Assembly: GCA_025964455.1 (NCBI GenBank) | Contig: JAOPYU010000017.1 | Coordinates: forward strand, 1-6,702 | Origin: Thermoleophilia bacterium | Lineage (GTDB): Bacteria > Actinomycetota > Thermoleophilia > Gaiellales > SKUG01 | Direction of reading: 5' to 3' | Length of the DNA stretch: 6,702 nt | Shown: positions 5,408 to 6,702 of the stretch, one piece after another | Position numbering within the stretch: position 1 is the stretch's first letter | Layout of the letters: each line of letters opens with the position of its first letter | Position numbers and translations under genes: made by a program | Notes under the pieces: generated by a model | The model's database searches: none | What the model was told of the DNA's origin: nothing | What the model saw: the letters and a program-made list of their open reading frames with translations, nothing else

Positions 5408-6702
5408 GTGAGCGAATATCAGCCCCAGCAGCCCCACGTCGACCTCCTCCACACGATGCTGCGACGCATCGTCGAGCACGACGGCAGCGACCTGCACGTG
5501 CGCGAGAACGAGCCCCCGTTCATGCGGCGGCACGGCAACCTGATCCGCGTTCCCGAGATGGGACCGATCGATCGATCGATGCTCGCAGGCGTGATCGGCG
5601 CGCTCACGGAGCGCCGCCCGAACCTGCGTGGCGAGTTCGAGACCAACGGCGAGGCCGACCTCTCCTACGAGCTCGAGGACGTCGCCCGCTACCGCGTCAA
5701 CGTCTTCAAGGAGCGCGGCCGCCTGGCGATCACGCTCCGCGTGATTCCGGCCGAAGTGCCGCACATCGACAACATCGGCGTACCGCCGGTGATCAAGAAG
5801 CTCTCGCTTGAGCACCACGGTCTCGTGCTCGTGACCGGCGCAACCGGCTCGGGCAAGACGACCACGCTCGCGGCGATGATCGACCATCGCAACCGCGAGA
5901 CGGCCGGACACATCCTCACCATCGAGGACCCGATCGAGATCGTCCACCCGAACCACCAGTCGATCGTCTCCCAGCGCGAGGTCGGCGCCGACACCCGCGA
6001 CTTCGGCCAGGCCCTGCGTCGCGCACTGCGCCAGGACCCGGACGTCATCCGGATCGGCGAGATCCGCGACGAGGAGACGATGCGCACCGCGCTGGCAGCG
6101 GCGGAGACGGGCCACCTGGTCCTCGCGACGCTCCACACGATCAACGCGCAGGAGACGATCGCGCGCGTGCTCGACCTGTTCCCGAGCGAGGCAGAGGCCC
6201 AGGCCCGGGCGATGCTGGCCGGCGCCCTCAAGGGCATCGTCTCGCAGCGCCTCGCCAAGACGATCGACGGCAAGCGCACGGCGGTCGTCGAGGTCATGGT
6301 CAACACCTCCCGCGTCGCGGACTGCATCACGAATCCGGAGGAGACCGCCAAGATCACCGAGGCGATCGCCGACGGCGAGTACTACGGCATGCAGAGCTTC
6401 GATCAGGCGCTCATCAAGCTGATCATGTCCGGCAAGATCAGCGAGGAAGAGGCGGCCCACCTCACCACGAGCCCGCAGAACTTCAAGCTGAACCTCGAGT
6501 CGGTGAAGGCACAGACCGCGCTCGACAACCGCAACGCCCAGGCCGCTGCGCCGCAGGCTGCTGCGCCGGTCCCGGCCGCGCCCGGCGCACCCGCAGCTCC
6601 GGCCGCGCCGATGGCGCCGAGCCCGGCAGGCCAGATGGCCGCCCCGATGCAGGCCGCTCCTGCTGCCCCTGCTGCTCCCGCACCTCCGACGATGCCGATG
6701 GC
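5408..6702 (+). CDS. pilT: PilT-type retraction ATPase, 3' end cut off by the window
   Basis: Hexameric ATPase family that drives pilin disassembly and pilus retraction at the inner face of the membrane. The frame is open for 431 codons to the right edge with no stop. The N-terminal domain shows GSDLHV (26-31), like the ASDLHL motif of PilT. The motor core has Walker A GATGSGKT (144-151), Asp box TIEDPIE (171-177), Walker B DPDVIRIGEIRD (210-221), His box TGHLVLATLHT (234-244) and an arginine-containing AGALKGIVSQRL segment (271-282). It lacks the long N-terminal domain and four-cysteine zinc site of PilB/GspE, favouring PilT, although GEIRD rather than GEMRD is PilB-like. The core ends near residue 375; the rest is an Ala/Pro/Met/Gln-rich tail absent from typical PilT. 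GTG 5408 is chosen because the conserved domain starts soon after it; ATG 5354 would add 18 residues. It is separated by 233 bp from the acylation operon and is probably a separate unit. Confidence 0.93.
   Translation, partial: MSEYQPQQPHVDLLHTMLRRIVEHDGSDLHVRENEPPFMRRHGNLIRVPEMGPIDRSMLAGVIGALTERRPNLRGEFETNGEADLSYELEDVARYRVNVFKERGRLAITLRVIPAEVPHIDNIGVPPVIKKLSLEHHGLVLVTGATGSGKTTTLAAMIDHRNRETAGHILTIEDPIEIVHPNHQSIVSQREVGADTRDFGQALRRALRQDPDVIRIGEIRDEETMRTALAAAETGHLVLATLHTINAQETIARVLDLFPSEAEAQARAMLAGALKGIVSQRLAKTIDGKRTAVVEVMVNTSRVADCITNPEETAKITEAIADGEYYGMQSFDQALIKLIMSGKISEEEAAHLTTSPQNFKLNLESVKAQTALDNRNAQAAAPQAAAPVPAAPGAPAAPAAPMAPSPAGQMAAPMQAAPAAPAAPAPPTMPM
5565..5580 (+). repeat. Four tandem CGAT units inside pilT
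   Basis: CGAT is repeated four times within the N-terminal domain of pilT, encoding part of PIDRSM (residues 53-58). Gain or loss of one 4-bp unit would shift the frame. Four units is short for a contingency locus, so it is noted mainly as an unusual local repeat. Confidence 0.5.
6536..6702 (+). repeat. Low-complexity Ala/Pro-rich coding repeat at the pilT 3' end
   Basis: From about residue 377 the protein is almost only Ala, Pro, Met, Gln and Gly, with recurring AAP and PAAP units (APQAAAPVPAAPGAPAAPAA and onward). The DNA is correspondingly a degenerate run of GCN and CCN codons. It continues to the window edge, so its full length is unknown. Such tails are usually disordered linkers or interaction tethers. 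Confidence 0.75.

Noticed and set aside
5372..6460. A 362-codon minus-strand open frame opposite pilT
   Set aside because: The plus strand carries all PilT motifs in order; the antisense product is an Asp/Val/Leu/Arg-rich shadow.

Overview
The window looks like chromosomal DNA of a high-GC bacterium. The coding parts are roughly 70% G+C (hand-counted sample), codon third positions are mostly G or C, and Shine-Dalgarno signals are weak. A pilT-type ATPase beside a surface-polysaccharide acetylation pair, in this codon style, would fit a high-GC actinobacterial lineage such as Thermoleophilia. That placement is an inference only.

Layout, left to right. (1) Positions 1-219 hold no gene and are much less GC-rich (about 53% by hand count). 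This stretch is packed with inverted repeats, including a 116-bp element with perfect 15-bp terminal inverted repeats and a strong central hairpin. (2) Positions 220-2232, minus strand, encode a secreted 670-aa DUF4091/GH123-like glycoside hydrolase. (3) A 109-bp intergenic region separates it from the next, divergent gene. (4) Positions 2342-4015, plus strand, encode a 557-aa MBOAT (AlgI-type) membrane O-acyltransferase. (5) Seven bases later, positions 4023-5174 encode a 383-aa membrane-anchored SGNH-fold protein of the kind that partners MBOAT proteins. (6) A 233-bp intergenic region carries two 39-bp direct repeats whose 9-nt cores are in opposite orientation. (7) Positions 5408-6702, plus strand, hold a pilT-type retraction ATPase that runs off the right edge. 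It has a complete catalytic core and an Ala/Pro/Met-rich tail.

The central three genes form a plausible envelope-polysaccharide module. The MBOAT protein would pass acyl (probably acetyl) groups across the membrane. The SGNH protein would place them on an extracytoplasmic glycan. The divergent hydrolase would cut or trim a glycan outside the cell. The pilT gene begins a different functional unit (type IV pilus or related motor). The least explained parts are the repeats at 91-206 and 5203-5313 and an apparent internal duplication at the N-terminus of the MBOAT protein.
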